Source of the DNA: Linanthus parryae
Lineage: Eukaryota > Streptophyta > Magnoliopsida > Ericales > Polemoniaceae
Length of the DNA: 64,000 nt
Assembly: GCA_023055425.1 (NCBI GenBank)
Contig: JALGPY010000006.1
Location: 75,328,435-75,392,434 of the forward strand
Direction of reading: 5' to 3'
In this document: piece after piece, positions 1-14,100 of the stretch
How positions within the stretch are numbered: the stretch's first letter is position 1
Layout of the letters: each line of letters starts with the position of its first letter
Program-made: the position numbers and the translations under genes
Notes under the pieces: model-generated
Databases searched by the model: none
What the model was told of the DNA's origin: nothing
What the model saw: the letters and a program-made list of their open reading frames with translations, nothing else

Positions 1-1896
1 TTAATTGTAATAATTGTTAATATTGGTTTATTTGATATTCGTAAATTATTATTGTTCAAATGAATAGGAAAATGACGTTTTTGTTGAAATCGAAAAGAGT
101 TGTCCATATCTAAGCTTCCACTATATTTTGTAGAAGAAGCGATACGGTTCGTTTTTCCATCGCAGCCGCAATGAGCGCGTTTACTCTGACAAATTATTAA
201 TCAACGTAAAGCGAAAAAGTCGGGTCGTGACAACATATATGTACGGATGATCGTGTAACGTGTTCTGTATACACGGGCAAACGTGCCGTTACGAGGCAGA
301 TATCTAGCCGTCACTTACAGACGCATTAACTCCTCGTAACGGTCACTCCATTGCCCAATATATAGAAGCGTTAGCCTTCCATTGCAACTCTCCGTTCTTT
401 TTCTAATCATCATACTGTCTCTATCTCAGACACTTGGCAAGAGCTTATTCTTTCCCCTACACGCTTACTCTCACTCTCTGTGCTTGTTCTTGTTCTTGTC
501 TGATACAAGTGTACATTGAGATCTTTCCCAGAAGGAACCTCTGTACACACCAGGTAAGGCAGCGGTGATGGTGGACGGCGATTCCAAATCCACAAATTTT
601 TGCCACCACGATCAATTTCCTTCACCCAGATCCACAACCGCCCATAGCCAAGGCACCCACTGGTTGGGACTGGTCGCAGCCTTCGAAGATGATGCTATAT
701 CCGAAGACGGCGACGAAATGGGGAACGAAATTGAAGGTTTGTGGCGGCTAGGTGAGGCATTGATAGTTCCTGGTGGTGGTGGTGGGCAGTTGAGATGAAG
801 AAGACGGAGGGAGGGAGCCAAAGAGGTGTTGCTAGGGTTTGCTACTAAAGAAGAAGAATAACGGGATGAGGAAAACAATTGTATTTATAGTGTGTCATTC
901 TTTTTCATTGTTACGATAAATATGTCTTTTTACCCCTCCGTTAGTGTGCCGTTAGCCACTAACTCTGATAAGAGAGTAATGGTATATACCCAAACACGAG
1001 GGGTGTATTTGTATATAACTCATATTCAAGGGGTGGTTTTTATCTTTTACCCTTTAATTATGATGTTTAAATTTAGTTCAGCCAAAGTCTATCAATTTAG
1101 ACAAATCTGGGGAGAATCGTTTCTTATCTCATTTACATATTTTTCTCTATCCAAAAGTTTCTCTTTAAATCTGTCAAAGATGACCACTCCTCCGTATCAA
1201 TATCTCCAATTCTAATTACAGAGAGCTCACAAAACCAGAGTTTAATGAATTACCCAAATAAGATATCTAACGAAAAATCACTCCGTACTCCAATCGAGAG
1301 TTTTATTTGGTGACCCTAAGTGCAGACTTTTCTACAATGATTCAACAAATCAGTTTCCGCCCCGACCAAGATGTGGGGTTGATAAGTTCATACTTGTTTG
1401 CATCCTCTCCTCCAATTACTGTGGCATTTTCGGTTAATGTGTATTGTGTGTTTGACTGTTTCTATTAGATTGCCTCGCATGCGTCATATGAAAGAATAAA
1501 TCGTATCACGATATGTGTCTATGTTTTTTAATCAATAATATTTATGTTTATTGTATGTGTACATATGAATACATCTACTCTTTTCACAGCTCCGTTTAAA
1601 TAATATATCGATGTAATTTCTGCGTTTTAAATTAAGAAGGTTTTTAAATATTGTGTTCGCTTATAACAGTCAAAACGCTTGAACTGGCGTTGGCTGAGTT
1701 TGGACATGGAGAGGGGAGGGGAAGTGATGTACGAGACGAAGAAGGCATTGACGAAGAGGAAGCTATTGAAGAAGAAGATGAAGACGAAGAAGATGAAGAG
1801 TGTGTGTTCGGGTTCCCATCCCTTCAAAGTCGCGATTAGCCTTTTTATAATATTTCATTTAGTTTCTCCAAATTCTTAATTAGTTTAGTTTAACTA
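1..1896. other. Upstream flank, no confident gene
   Basis: I see no gene I can defend in this stretch. A TATA-like ATATATAG lies near 357-364 and is followed by a pyrimidine-rich segment. On the minus strand a TATAAATA-like box (about 882-890) precedes an 88-codon ORF at 878-612 rich in Ser and Pro. Neither ORF continues into recognisable exons or shows a known domain. The segment 900-1060, with runs describing short reiterated T/C and GGGGT tracts, looks repeat-derived. A purine-rich stretch at 1720-1800 encodes only acidic or basic low-complexity peptides. Confidence 0.4.
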
Positions 1897-1898
1897 GC

Positions 1899-1977
1899 AA
1901 ATGAAGCTAGTTCCAGTGGTAGAGCATCTTAAATATTTTGCATCAAGTTCTCATGAGTCACTTCCATCCTAGTACAG

Positions 1978-2020
<43 letters not shown>
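1899..2020 (+). mobile_element. Possible short tRNA-derived SINE with poly(A) tail
   Basis: TAGTTCCAGTGG at 1908-1919 fits the RNA polymerase III A box. A weaker B-box-like TCATGAGTCAC follows about 30 bp later, and the segment ends in an uninterrupted run of 43 A (1978-2020). A tRNA-like head followed by a pure A tail is typical of a retroposed SINE. The body is only about 70 bp, the B box is imperfect and I could not find clear target duplications, so it may be truncated. The tail ends about 120 bp before the ATG of the VPS9A-type gene, in or just before its 5' UTR. Confidence 0.4.
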
Positions 2021-2021
<1 letters not shown>

Positions 2022-2142
2022 CCAGTTGAAGACCAATTTTTTTTTTTTACAGAATACCAGCTGTCCCGTTCATAAGTGTCGATCGGATCGTCATTCCAAG
2101 ACACCGGAAGCTCCAATCTTTCCCCAATTCGACGGCGGGAGA

Positions 2143-5100
2143 ATGGAGAACTCCGACATGTTCGGGTCGTCGACGGTGCCTCTTACATGGCACGACTTCC
2201 TGGAGCGCATGCGACAACCCTCCGCCGCCGATTTCGTCAAAGCCATCAAAAGGTCTCTCACTGCTATTCCATCTCAAACCCCATTTGTTATTTTGATTAT
2301 CCGAAGCTAATTTTCTAACATACTTTGTCAGATTAGTGAAATTAATTCTGGGTTAGAATTAATGTCATCAAAACTATACTATACTTCAATTATGCTGCTG
2401 ACTGCTGAGAGTCTTCATACAATTGTAGTTGAATTTATGATTTATTGTGGGTTATCCCCAATTCTTGTTTTGGGTAGTGATTTATAGTTGAAGACTCCAG
2501 TAGGATACTAGTTTAATTGGCTCATCCCCAAAACTCTCATTGCATTTTTGTATGAACTAGTTTGTAGCTTTTTGCTTCAGACCCAGATGTTAACCTCAAG
2601 GTTTTGTTTGAAGATATTCAGTTATAAATCCCGGTTGAATGCCGTTGTTTGGGCATTGCTTAATCAAACTAATAAACTACTACTATTGGAACAGGCCATT
2701 TTTTTTTATCAGAGTCTAGATATATGCAGTTATTGGGGTTTCTGGAAATCTTCAGAATTAGAACTTAGGCATGCCCAATTGGTTGTAAGATTTTTAGAAA
2801 GAAAAATTTAATAATTGTAACCAAACACGCTTTTTCATGGAATCGGTTAACCAAATAGTGAAGAAAATAGGGTAATAATTGTAACCAATCTCTTGTGTTA
2901 TCTGAACCCATGCCACCACCCTGTATGAGGCACGGGTTCGGTCAAGCTAGCTATAATGGTATCTACTACTAATGAATTGGCCTTTTTCATTGAACTAATT
3001 TTCATGGTCTCCCTCTGCTTCTTTCCCTGCTTTCTAACCTACTATTCCCCTAATGGTATATATGTTTGGATTAACTTGCATTCTTCAGGACTTAATAATA
3101 CCTTGTAATGTACAAGGATTTCAAAATAGCTCCCACTGATCTTCATTTCAAAATCTTCTGACAATACATTGTTATCTACAAGTTCTAATGGTCCTTACAA
3201 TTTTTGAACTTTTGCGATAATTTTGGGAGAGAGGGATACTGCTGATTCAAATACTATTTCTTATATACAAATAAACTTACTTGGTTGTCTGATCGAGATA
3301 CATACTGTGTATGGCAGTTTTATTGTGTCCTTTTCAAACAATCCTGCCGACCCAGAAAGGGACAGTGCTGCAGTGCAGGATTTCCTTAGTAACATGGAAA
3401 CAGCCTTTAGAGCCCATTCCTTATGGGCTGGTTGTTCAGAAGAAGAACTGGAGAGTGCTGGCGAGGTAAGTATACCTTCAATTATATTCATTTTTCTAAT
3501 GATTGTGTTATAGGTTTACCGCTTGTAGTTTTCTCTTTGTCACTTTATAACATGCAATTTCTCTTCTTGAGCTGAGTGGATTCTCCTTAGAATTCTGAAG
3601 CTAGTTGCTCTTACATTGATGACAGTTCTATTGTATGATTTCCCGCATTTTGTACCATGTTGACATGAGCAGATAAAATTAATCATTTGTGACTCCTTGC
3701 TAGCACTCCATTTGTCCTTTACTTTATCACTTAGCTTAATGGGTACAGAGGTCCTACAGGCTTCAAGTATTCACCAAAAAACAGGTCTGTATAAGTTTCT
3801 AATCACTTCTAGCTCTTTTACCTACTCTGCCTTTGTGGGCATTAGGATTTCAACTGGAGGAACTTTTTATAGCGATAAACAGCTTCTTTTTTTTTTTAAA
3901 TCCAGCTACTGTGAATCAGTGCTCGAACATATAATTTCACATTTTGCCGGCTGAACCTCAGAAATCGCCAAGTATTGACCATTAGCTATCAAGAAAAGGC
4001 TATGGAAGAAAATTGTATGTGACTGTGAGCACTCTTTATTTTAACTACATCTAGCAATGCTGGTAAAACGTAATGCATGAGGGTAGTGGGAAAGGCTCTT
4101 TCTTACTAAACCCAAATATACAACAATGCGATTCCGGAGCTAAGTTATATATACGTTTCTGTTCTCCACTTTTTTCCTTTGTCTCCTTTCTGCCAGTGGC
4201 ACCACCAAGTGCCCACTTTCTGTTCCGAATTCCAATGTTCCTCTTCCAAGTCATCATGGCTTTCATCCTCCGTCAAGGGGAATCACAGTATCGCCTCGAC
4301 CACCAAATCCAGTAACGGAACACAGTTGATGATCTCAGTCTTGTTGCTTTACCACCTATACCCTCTACCACCATACCACCACACAGAATGAGTTACAATT
4401 GCACTCTATGGATAATGTGTCTGATAATAAATAGGTGAGTTAATACTTTATTTGTTGTAATCATCAGGTTTAGGTCTGGATCTTGAACCCTATTTCGCCC
4501 AATGCGCCCATACTGGCCTAAGTAAGGAAATTTTAAGAACCTCGATAGAAGCTCGAAATACTCACATGGCTTCACTGGAAACACAAAGCAGAGTATTATG
4601 TAGGTGGTTCTTGCTCTTACTGATGGCCACTGACTTCTCATGTGTTGGTTATGGAGGTTTCTAGGATTTGGGGAAATGGTTCAGATAATGCAAGTCTTTC
4701 TTCTGAGTTCTCATTTTGGAGGAAGTTGGGCAAAGGAATTATTACACAGGACAATGGCAGGGTAATCTGTGTCCTGGTTTGCTGAAACCCAAGAGAGCAA
4801 TGAGAGCATGTTAATAGGAAACGTGCCACAAACTGTGGTGGTGTAAATGGTGTTGGTGAGAGTATTTGCAGCCACCCAGGATGGAGATAGATCTGCGCTG
4901 GTTTCCTTGGCCTTGATTGGTTTTGCCAGAGCGGTTAAAAGCCATTGGCACTCTACGAATCTTGACATTGTCACGGACACAAAATACATGAATAACAGGA
5001 AACATTAAGAATTTGTGGATGCACCCAAACAAATAAGATCGTGTCTCCTTAAATTAAAAATAGAGGTTCCACAATTCATAAAACACCCAAAAAGAGATGT

Positions 5101-8100
5101 TGGGAGACAATTGAATGGAGTGAGAAGATAAGCATGTTAGGTTGCTACTGCATGGATGTTGTTTCCTTTGGTTCTAAACCCTAGCCTAATGGTAGTCAAC
5201 CTAAGTTTAAGGTTATTTTCTATTTGCATTTCGCTTACAAGAAAACAAAACATTGAGAGGCTGAACATGAAATTCATGTTAGTTGGATACTCGTGTGGTC
5301 CATTTTGTCCCTCCCATCTCCATGTGGCAATTCGTGGATGGTATTGATGATGCTTTCAGAAAATATTGACACGGGCAATATTTTGGATGGGGTAATTGTG
5401 ATATGATAAGAGTGAAGAGTAATCCGAACTCGGAAATGGCACATTTGGAGGTCTAAGCTATTTACTTTTTCAGCAACTAAAGAGTTATTTGTGGTGTGTG
5501 GATCAAAATTCAATGTCCTTTTTAAGTGATAGCAATCTCATGTAATTAGCCCGACGTTAGCGTTTGAGATTCTGATGGCATTAAAGGCTGGAATCTACTG
5601 GGACAAAAAGAAGCTAATTAAGCTGCCATTGAGATTTTTGTCAAAGTGCAGCTGTGCATTTAAGATCAATTTGTATGGTTGCCTTATTCTTCAACTTCCT
5701 CACAGCTATTTTCACTCTTTAGGCGTCAAATGTATTTTAAAAGGATCAGACTGATGCCATTGAAATAAGGTGTTCAACACTATGCTTCAATTTACCAAAA
5801 CATAAAGAAGATAAGTGGACAAGTCGTGGACGCTAAAACCAAGTTTGTAAGGCTCTGACAAACTTTTTTTTTGGATAAACAATCTGTAGATAAACCTCAC
5901 CCGAGAATTTTCGCAGCCTTGTATCTAGCTTAAACCAAGGCTTCACTAAGGGAAAACAAAGGCTTCCCGAGGTCCACTTAAACATAGTCAAAAGTTGCTG
6001 CAGTAGACTTCGTATTTCCGGGCCTATTGACATGAGATGCTCGTCATAGTTATGGTTTCTCTATCCACCATGCAACCCACTTCCAGCCACTGCATCTACT
6101 GGCGTGGATTGTAGAATGGCTTCAGATTGGGTTATGAGTTGACACAATGGCTTATCTTTTGATGTAACTTTGTGCTAGTAGGAGGTCTGATGGATTGTTG
6201 AATTTTCTGTTGCAAGAGAAAACAAAAGAGATTAGTTGAGAGGCAATTTTAATGTGATATGTCAAGTAATAGGAGTATGTATTAACAAATTAATAAACAA
6301 GGTGAAAGTTCTGTTTACTACCTCAAACTATGACTTTGAATTCAAAAATGAACCTGAACTTCTATTTTGGTCATTTTCAACCTCGAACCATCATTCCGTC
6401 TCCGTAGTTGGTCCCTCCATTTATTTCAGCTGTTTATAACTTAATATAGGTGTTGTAATTGCAACAAGTGCCGATCTCTTAAACCATCTCCTTTATGCCC
6501 TTCCTGAGTATCAAAGGAAGAAAGATGTAGGTACAACTCAAACGAGAGTTACCATGATTCGCTCATATGGCCGCAATACTGGATCGCGCGTGCCAATTGC
6601 AGGTGGCCAGAGATCCATAAGTACACAAGAACAGAGATTATCAAGAAGAATGAACCGCGATGTTGGAAGTCGTCGGTTCAGGACTCAATCACTGATTGGT
6701 TAATTCAGGTTTTAGGACCTGGTCATAGTCCAAGCCACACCTCAAAGTAAAAGGGCAAGGGCTGCGACACCCAGCCAACGATGAATAATTCGAGTCTGCG
6801 ACAAAGGATGCTTCATGCCAAAGTCTTGTTAACCTAAACAGCAGTCCCAACCACCAAAGAAAGTTGACAACAAAACCAAAGCTAACAGGAAATCTAAGTT
6901 AGAGTAGTTCCACCTAAGTCTATTTCAGAGCCAAAGCAAGTCTTTTGAAGCTTTTCCAGAGCATGAAAAAGACCCAGAACGTAGATAAAGACCAAGCCAT
7001 TGCCTCCATGGCAAGGATTCAAATATCGGTCATAACGGTCCCGTATCGCCCGGTTCGTAACGGTATCGGAGGTCACCGAATCCGATACGGCCGATACGGG
7101 ATGGGTGGACCAGATTCACGAAGATATTGGCCGATACGGACCGGTACGGTCGAATACCGGGCGATACGCTCCGGTTCGGAACAAAATCGTTATTTTCAGA
7201 GAAAAAGAAGAAGACAGAGGCGGAAAGCACAAAAACGGGGTTTAGATTTGAAAGATTCGACCTGGGTTGGCTTTCAATCGAGACGCAGGGCAGAGAAAGA
7301 AGACATGCCAGAGCCGTAATTGTGTTTCCGCCGGTCGTAGCCTGTTCTTCGCGACTTGGCGTGACTTATTCCGCATCCTGTTCTTCGCGGCATCTCTTCT
7401 TCTGCTTCTCTCTCTTCTCTCTCACGACTCTCCTCATCCACCCAATTCTTATCCTCGTCTCAATTCTTATCTCATCTAACTACTTTACTGTTTAAATACT
7501 TGACTATACTCTATAGTTGACTACTAGCAGTAGGAAGATGTAGGTTATTTTTTATTTTTTAATATTTGAAATGATAGGTTATGTTTGGTAGTAATGAAGT
7601 GTGTAATGACTAATTGTCTCCTAAAAATAGTTAGACATGGTCTGAACAACTAAAAAAGACCATAAATATATATAACAAAATAATATTAAAAAAATATTTT
7701 TTTTTTTGCATTTTTGACGATTTTTTAACATTCACGTGTTTTGTTCCCGATTCCCGTTACGGTTTGTCCGTTATGGGTCAAAACCGTTTTCCGCGACCGT
7801 TACCTTTTCGCCGGCCGATACCGTTATTTAAATCCTTGCTCCATGGTGGCCAGTTACACTACAATCGGCAACCAGCCATAACCACTGTCCATGTCGCCTT
7901 CCACATCTTTTCCCAACAAACCCACAACCACACAGCTGACTTCGACCCCCACCACCTAATCTCACGACCAAATCAGAACCTGCCCTCAAAAAAAGTTTTT
8001 ACTGATTCTCAACACCACAACCAGTCAAGCACTGTGCCACGAGATTGACATGGCCATACAGACTTCGTACTTCAGTTGGAGAAAAATCAATTCCATTTGC

Positions 8101-11100
8101 AGAAAATTTGAATCAGTTTGGCATCTACATTGTGTGTTCTTCTTAATTGTTCTGCTTTTCATTTTATTTCCCTTTCCCCTTCACCAGTTTCCCATTTTTT
8201 GCATCCATGCGCTTTGAACTTGTAACAAATACGTGGGTTGGTGATTAATTGACTCGAAATTGAATACGGTGTTGATTGGTAGATCTGGAATTGAAGGGAG
8301 CGGCTGTGGTGGTTGTTTTGTTTGATAATGTGTCTACAGTGTTGGTAGATGTGGTGGGCTGTTGGCTATCTTTTTGCTGTCTATTCATTTTGGTTGTGGT
8401 CTCTAAGGTGGATGTGAGACAGGGAGAGTGAGGCAGATAAATGGGAGTCGTCAGTAAAAGTAGCCTTATTGACTGAAATACAAAGGGGTCCTGTTTATCA
8501 TCGATGTTTCGACCATCAGCCCAGTCTTCTCATTCGTCTTCTCTGGTGGTGGTCATCTCCTCTCTAGTTTGGAGGCTTTGTCTGTTCGTCGTTCTCTCTG
8601 GTCTGGAGGCTAGGTTAGAAAATATATTTTTTAATACAAAAAGTGGGTATGATTATTATTAAATCATTTACTCCCTCCGTCCCACAAAAATTGTCCACTT
8701 TTCTGTTTTGGGATCTCCCAAGAAGTGTCCACTTTATCTTTGACATGGGTAAGTTGAAAATGAGTCCCATATTCCACAACATTGCTAGTTAATTGGTCAG
8801 GTAAATCAATAATTATAAACTCTGATCTTTTAAAAAAAAACATAATCCCAATTTCCCTAGAGTCCTTTATTGCTATTAGTTCCAATTAGTATTCCTCGTT
8901 CACAGTAACCGTATTCGTCGCGGACGACGTTGCGAAGAAGCCTACTCCTAGCTTACCCCATACAGAAACCTATGTGTTCCATGTTCCCATTCCCGTCCCC
9001 TGTACCACAGCATTCCGCATTTCTGGTAACATAGGTTCAGGGTTGTTTTTTACTTCAAAATGATAGTCTAAGGGAGTAAACTGATTGCTTCTTTGCCAAT
9101 GAAGAAGAGGAATTGTACATTTATTCTTTTTTTGAAGCCTGGAGCAAGCAAGCTTGACTATTACCAGTTCCAATATTTCATATAAGTGCTTCCTATGTTT
9201 GAGACATTTCACAAGCAGTGTCAAGTGTCGACTCTAAAGAATTAGAGAAGCAAGATCAAGAGGTATTTTATGGACATTTGATTGGAAACTATATTTGACG
9301 GGCATGTACTAAAGGTCTTCTGAGATGTAGAATAAAAAAATAAATATCAGAGGGAGCTTATCGGTAGAGAACTAGAGATTTATATTTCACAGTATCAGTA
9401 TGCCGTTTTGAAATAACTAGTTACTGCATGTTAAAGTTTTGGCAAAAAGTATGGACTTAATCTTTTGTGTGTAGTTAGGACTCAGGAGTACAGTATTATT
9501 TCTTGCTGTGATCTTCAAGACTATTGGTACCGTAATATTCTGTACATCTGCTTGTAAGGAGGCCCTGTTTTATTCTTGTTGCCTTCTGCAATTATCTTGC
9601 TGGCGCTGAATTTCATATCCATGCATGTCTAGATTTGATGCATGAAATGAATAAATTTCTATGAATTACAGGGGTTGGAGAAGTACGTAATGACGAAGTT
9701 ATTTCCTCGTGTATTTGCTACGCTTCCCGAAGATGTGAAAATTGACGATCAACTGCATGAAAAGATGGCTTTAATACAGCAATTTATACGGCCAGAAAAT
9801 TTGGATATCAAACCTACTTATCAAAACGAGACGTCATGGCTGGTGAGTGTTAACTGGATTTACTATCTATATGTTCCACAAACCAGATAAATTGCGACTT
9901 AGACATATGCATCTGATGTGATTTTGATGTGATTTACAATGTCAGTATCGTTGTATTAAGCTGGTTATCTGAATGCGCTGAAATTTGATGCTAGAGACTT
10001 AATTTCTTGGCTTATCCTATCCCTTTATACTTTCGAATGTAAATTAGCTGGGTTCTGGAACATGAACACGGACAAGTAGCTATAGATGTCCTTGGAATAT
10101 GTTTTTAGGATCTTTTTCTTTTTGGACAAGAGAGATAGAGAGGGAAATGCTGATGTATTGGCACTGCTTGGGTTTTAGAAAATAAAGTAAGGAATAAGTT
10201 CTATAATAAATCCCTTTTCTTTTCAACACATTCAAGAATACTTTTAGACTATTCAATATCTTGTCTTATACTATCCCTTTGTACTTTTGAATGTAAATTA
10301 GCTAGGTTCTGGAACATTAACACGGACTAGTAGCTATAGATGTCGTTGGAATATGTTTTTAGGATCTTTTTACTTTTTGGACAAGGGAGATAGAGAGGGA
10401 AATGTTTTGGCACTGCTTGGATTTTAGGAAATAAAGTAAGGAATAAGTTATATAATAAATCCCTTTCTTTCCACACATTTAAGAATAAATCCTAATCATA
10501 ACGATCCTGAAAGTGTCCATTGTCTATGAAATTCTATATTAAAATGTCTTATTCTCATAGACAAAAGGTTATCATCACTAGTTGCAATCATCAGACCCAA
10601 AAGAATTCTGTAAGGCTCTTCTTGAGTCGGATTTTCCTGATAAACGTTAAGAACTTCATTTAAAGAAATAATAAGGGTACAATGATTAGTAAGTATCACT
10701 AGGGGACTAGTAGAAACCAAATAAAATGACAGAATGCTAAACATAAAGCTAAGTGATTGGTAGGGCTGAAATGATTGCTGAGTTCATGGGTGAAGTGAAA
10801 GCTCAATTGGCACATGGTCCCTGATCTGCAAATTCCTTAGAAAACCAAAAAGACCCAGCCATTTAAAACTCGTCTCTTTACTTTGACCACCGTGAAAATC
10901 TGGATGAGGATGAACAAACCCAGATTGCTAGATTGGCCATGAATGGAAGCAATGCGGTAGTGAGTCTTCTCCGATACCGCAAGTGTGGAGCTTTTGCCGG
11001 GTTGAAATTTGTTACCAGAATTTGCAAATTTTTGCCTGAATCTTCTTCTTCTTTAAATCCTCATTGTGTGTCCCAGAACTGCTAGCCCTTTTCCGTTTGT

Positions 11101-14100
11101 TAAGACGGGTGATAATTACTTTGTTCGTAATACAAAAAATTAGTGAGGACGTATAAGATGAAGTAATGGGGAAGAGACGAAACACCATATACAAATTCCA
11201 TGAACGCCTGATCCATCAACTGACAGCATTTCCAAATCTCGAATACTACTATCATTTCAGAAAAATATGTGTCTACTACTAGCTAGAAGTTTTTTTAATT
11301 TTGAAGAAAATCGTACGTCTTTATTTTAACTATGGTAATTGGTAAGCAAGTGCTCCAATAGTGTTGGTTAAATGATTAGTTAAATAACATGTAGCACATT
11401 CTTAATTATATCTGCAAGAGATCTTTAAGGAATTCAGGACATAAACATCACGAACCTGTTTAAAGAAAGTATAAAGATCTTTACTTGGCTCTCTAAATGT
11501 AGAGAGCGTCATAGAGATCCGTTAAAGTAGAGAGCCAACTAGAGAGCCTATTGGAGACCTTTTTTCAGCCAAGTTCTTATATTTTAAGTATTAGCTGGCA
11601 AATAACTCATGTATTGGAGATGCTCTAAGAAGCAAAGTGGAATTTGAATGCCAGTTTTGGCATACAACCAGCAAGCAAGTCTTTACTTGCGTACATATTA
11701 CATCTGTAGAGTTTATAGACTATACAAATCCATAAGGTTAGATAGAGAAAGACAATTAATATGCGAGCTTTGATTGTCTCTCACCTGGTGTATATGAATA
11801 AATATGGTCAGATCAATGATAAATATGTACTTATTGCTTGCTCTACTAGTGCTTTTTCTTTTCTACATTTGCTTAAATAAGTTCTTGCGGTGCAACAAAG
11901 TGTTACATATACACTTGCACAGAATAGTATATGCTGATAAACTATGAAGCACCGGAACGGCATATAGGGTGACGTCCCCGTTTCGTCCCCGTCCGGAACG
12001 CCGGAACGGCCCCGGAACGGCCCGGAACGCTCCCGAAACGTCACCTGGCGTTCCCAAAAAAAATGGAATCCGGAGCTTCGCTGAAACGGCGCAGGGACGC
12101 GTTCCCTATTTCCTGAAACGCCTGAGGAACGTCACTTGCCTACCTTAAAGAGACTTCACGACGTTGGGCGCTTCGGACTCCACCAGATCGGCTCTTTAAC
12201 GTCGCACCCCACCAGATGGGCGCCGGAAAGTCTTTATTTTGCGGCACCAGCGGGTTACTTAAACGAAGAAAAGAGAAAACAAATACCTTGTAAGAACCGG
12301 CGGCGTCCATGGCTGCAACTGTAAGCCTATAATCGGGGGAACTGAACGTGTTTGTAGAAGAGAGACCCACTTTGACTGCTTTTCTTGAGTACTTTTACTG
12401 TATTACCCTTTTCTTTTCCTTAATTTTACAAACATGTCATTCTTATAAAAGCCCTAATGGGCTTTCTGTGGAGTGGTTGAAAATGGGCTTCTCTATTACA
12501 CATATAACTAAACAGCCCAGAAAGTTGTTGTTTTTTTTTAACAAGTATAAATATTTATTTGTTGAATACATTATAAATATATATATATATATACATTTTT
12601 TTATATATATTTTTATATTATAAAAAACGCCGTTCCCCCGGCGTTTCGTCTCCTATAATTTTGAAAATCGCCGTTCCCGCGTCCCCATCCCCGTTTTGTC
12701 TCGCTCCCGTCCCCGTTTCGGTGCTACATAGCTGATAAAACATTCAGCGCTAGGCTATGTCTGCAGTTCTCGCAATTAGCTGTCAGATCATAGAAGGTTA
12801 TTTGTTTTCCACGTCATTATTTAGGATAAATAATGAACCACGGGTTCTAGGGAACCAGAGAACAGATTGCCCATGTCTGTAGCCTGTAGCTGTGTTACAG
12901 AAAACCATTTCTGGTGCACCAATATGTACAAAATTAAGCACACTACCTCCGAACTTTTGTATCTATGTTGTGACTTACATTCTCTCGAGATTTATTTGTG
13001 CTCTTTTATCTCTTTAATCAAAGGGTAGTGGGGACCACACATCAAAATTGATAGTTATAAATATTGTTGTATTAACAGTTGTTAATGCTTCCTTAATTCC
13101 CGGTATGAAAGTCCTGACTACAGCTCTTGCATTTCTTTCATTTCAGCTTGCCCAGAAAGAGCTTCAAAAGATCAATATGTACAAGGCGCCGAGAGATAAA
13201 CTTGTCTGTATCCTGAATTGCTGTAAAGTCATCAGTAACTTGCTGATGAATGCCTCTGTTGCTTCAAGTGAGAGTCCTCCTGGAGCTGATGAATTCCTTC
13301 CCGTTCTAATCTATGTTACTATAAAGGTACATCCTGGAGCTTCTATTGCTTAGAACTTTTTTTTACTTCATATGATTTTTAAGTGCTTCATCCGTTGTTG
13401 GTTTCATATATACTGCTGAATGAACGTATTTATAGACAACCAATCGGAGATGAATATCTTTTTTTTCGAGAATAGGAGATGAATATCTAGTAACATGTTA
13501 TTAACCTGTTTCCTCGGAAAATGGCTTAGAATTTGTTTTTTAAATACTTACCATTTCAGCTCTGAATGGACATATATGTACAAACATAGCTAGGACTTTT
13601 ACTATTGATACAGGGTGATGTGTTATGTTTTCCACCATGGGATCTATTTAATCCTATCCACTCAATGGCCACTCCCCTCTTTCATTATGTCTCTCACTCA
13701 AGCCCATTTATTTGATGTTTCCCCTATTACTTATTCAAAATATTTTATAAGTGTATCACAAAATAAAATTTGCCCTAAAAGTTGGTAGTGCAAGGCATGG
13801 GTCGTTGCCCTGGTTTCTTATAGATAGACGACCTGTAGCTCTCAGTTTTTGAAAGGTGGTAGCTAAACGACTAGTGGCGAAAGGGGATGGCTATATTTTC
13901 GCATTTCCTTCTCCTCTGTACATGTATACTGATACTACATGCAAACACCTCAGCTATTTGTCAAACCTTTAAACTTCCAAAAACACCCCAAGCACCTACT
14001 ATGGAGTATTTAATAAGGATGATTTAGTAAATAAGCCATTTAGCTTGTAACAATATACAACCTATGTTCTCATCAGGTAGAAGTGAAACCAAAATTCAAA

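Larger units (their letters stand above)
3466..9671 (+). other. VPS9A-type intron 2 (6.2 kb)
   Basis: Phase-0 intron with donor GTAAGT and acceptor TTACAG. It carries a hAT-like element (7013-7838) and a probable Stowaway-like element (8671-9076). The ORFs in 3500-6900 are short, lack domains and are interrupted, so I read that part as plain intron or decayed repeat. Confidence 0.85.
9843..13146 (+). other. VPS9A-type intron 3 (3.3 kb)
   Basis: Phase-0 intron with donor GTGAGT and acceptor TTTCAG. It contains a diverged tandem duplication (about 10010-10490) and a second hAT-like element (11942-12731). An AT dinucleotide run lies near 12575-12592 inside that element. Confidence 0.85.

Noticed and set aside
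410..878. Opposing ORFs on both strands with TATA-like boxes
   Set aside because: No domain, no continuation into exons, and the composition is biased; not enough to call a gene.
1651..1879. Acidic or Lys-rich ORFs near the start
   Set aside because: They are low-complexity products of a GAAGAAGAT-type purine run in overlapping frames, with no splice context or homology.
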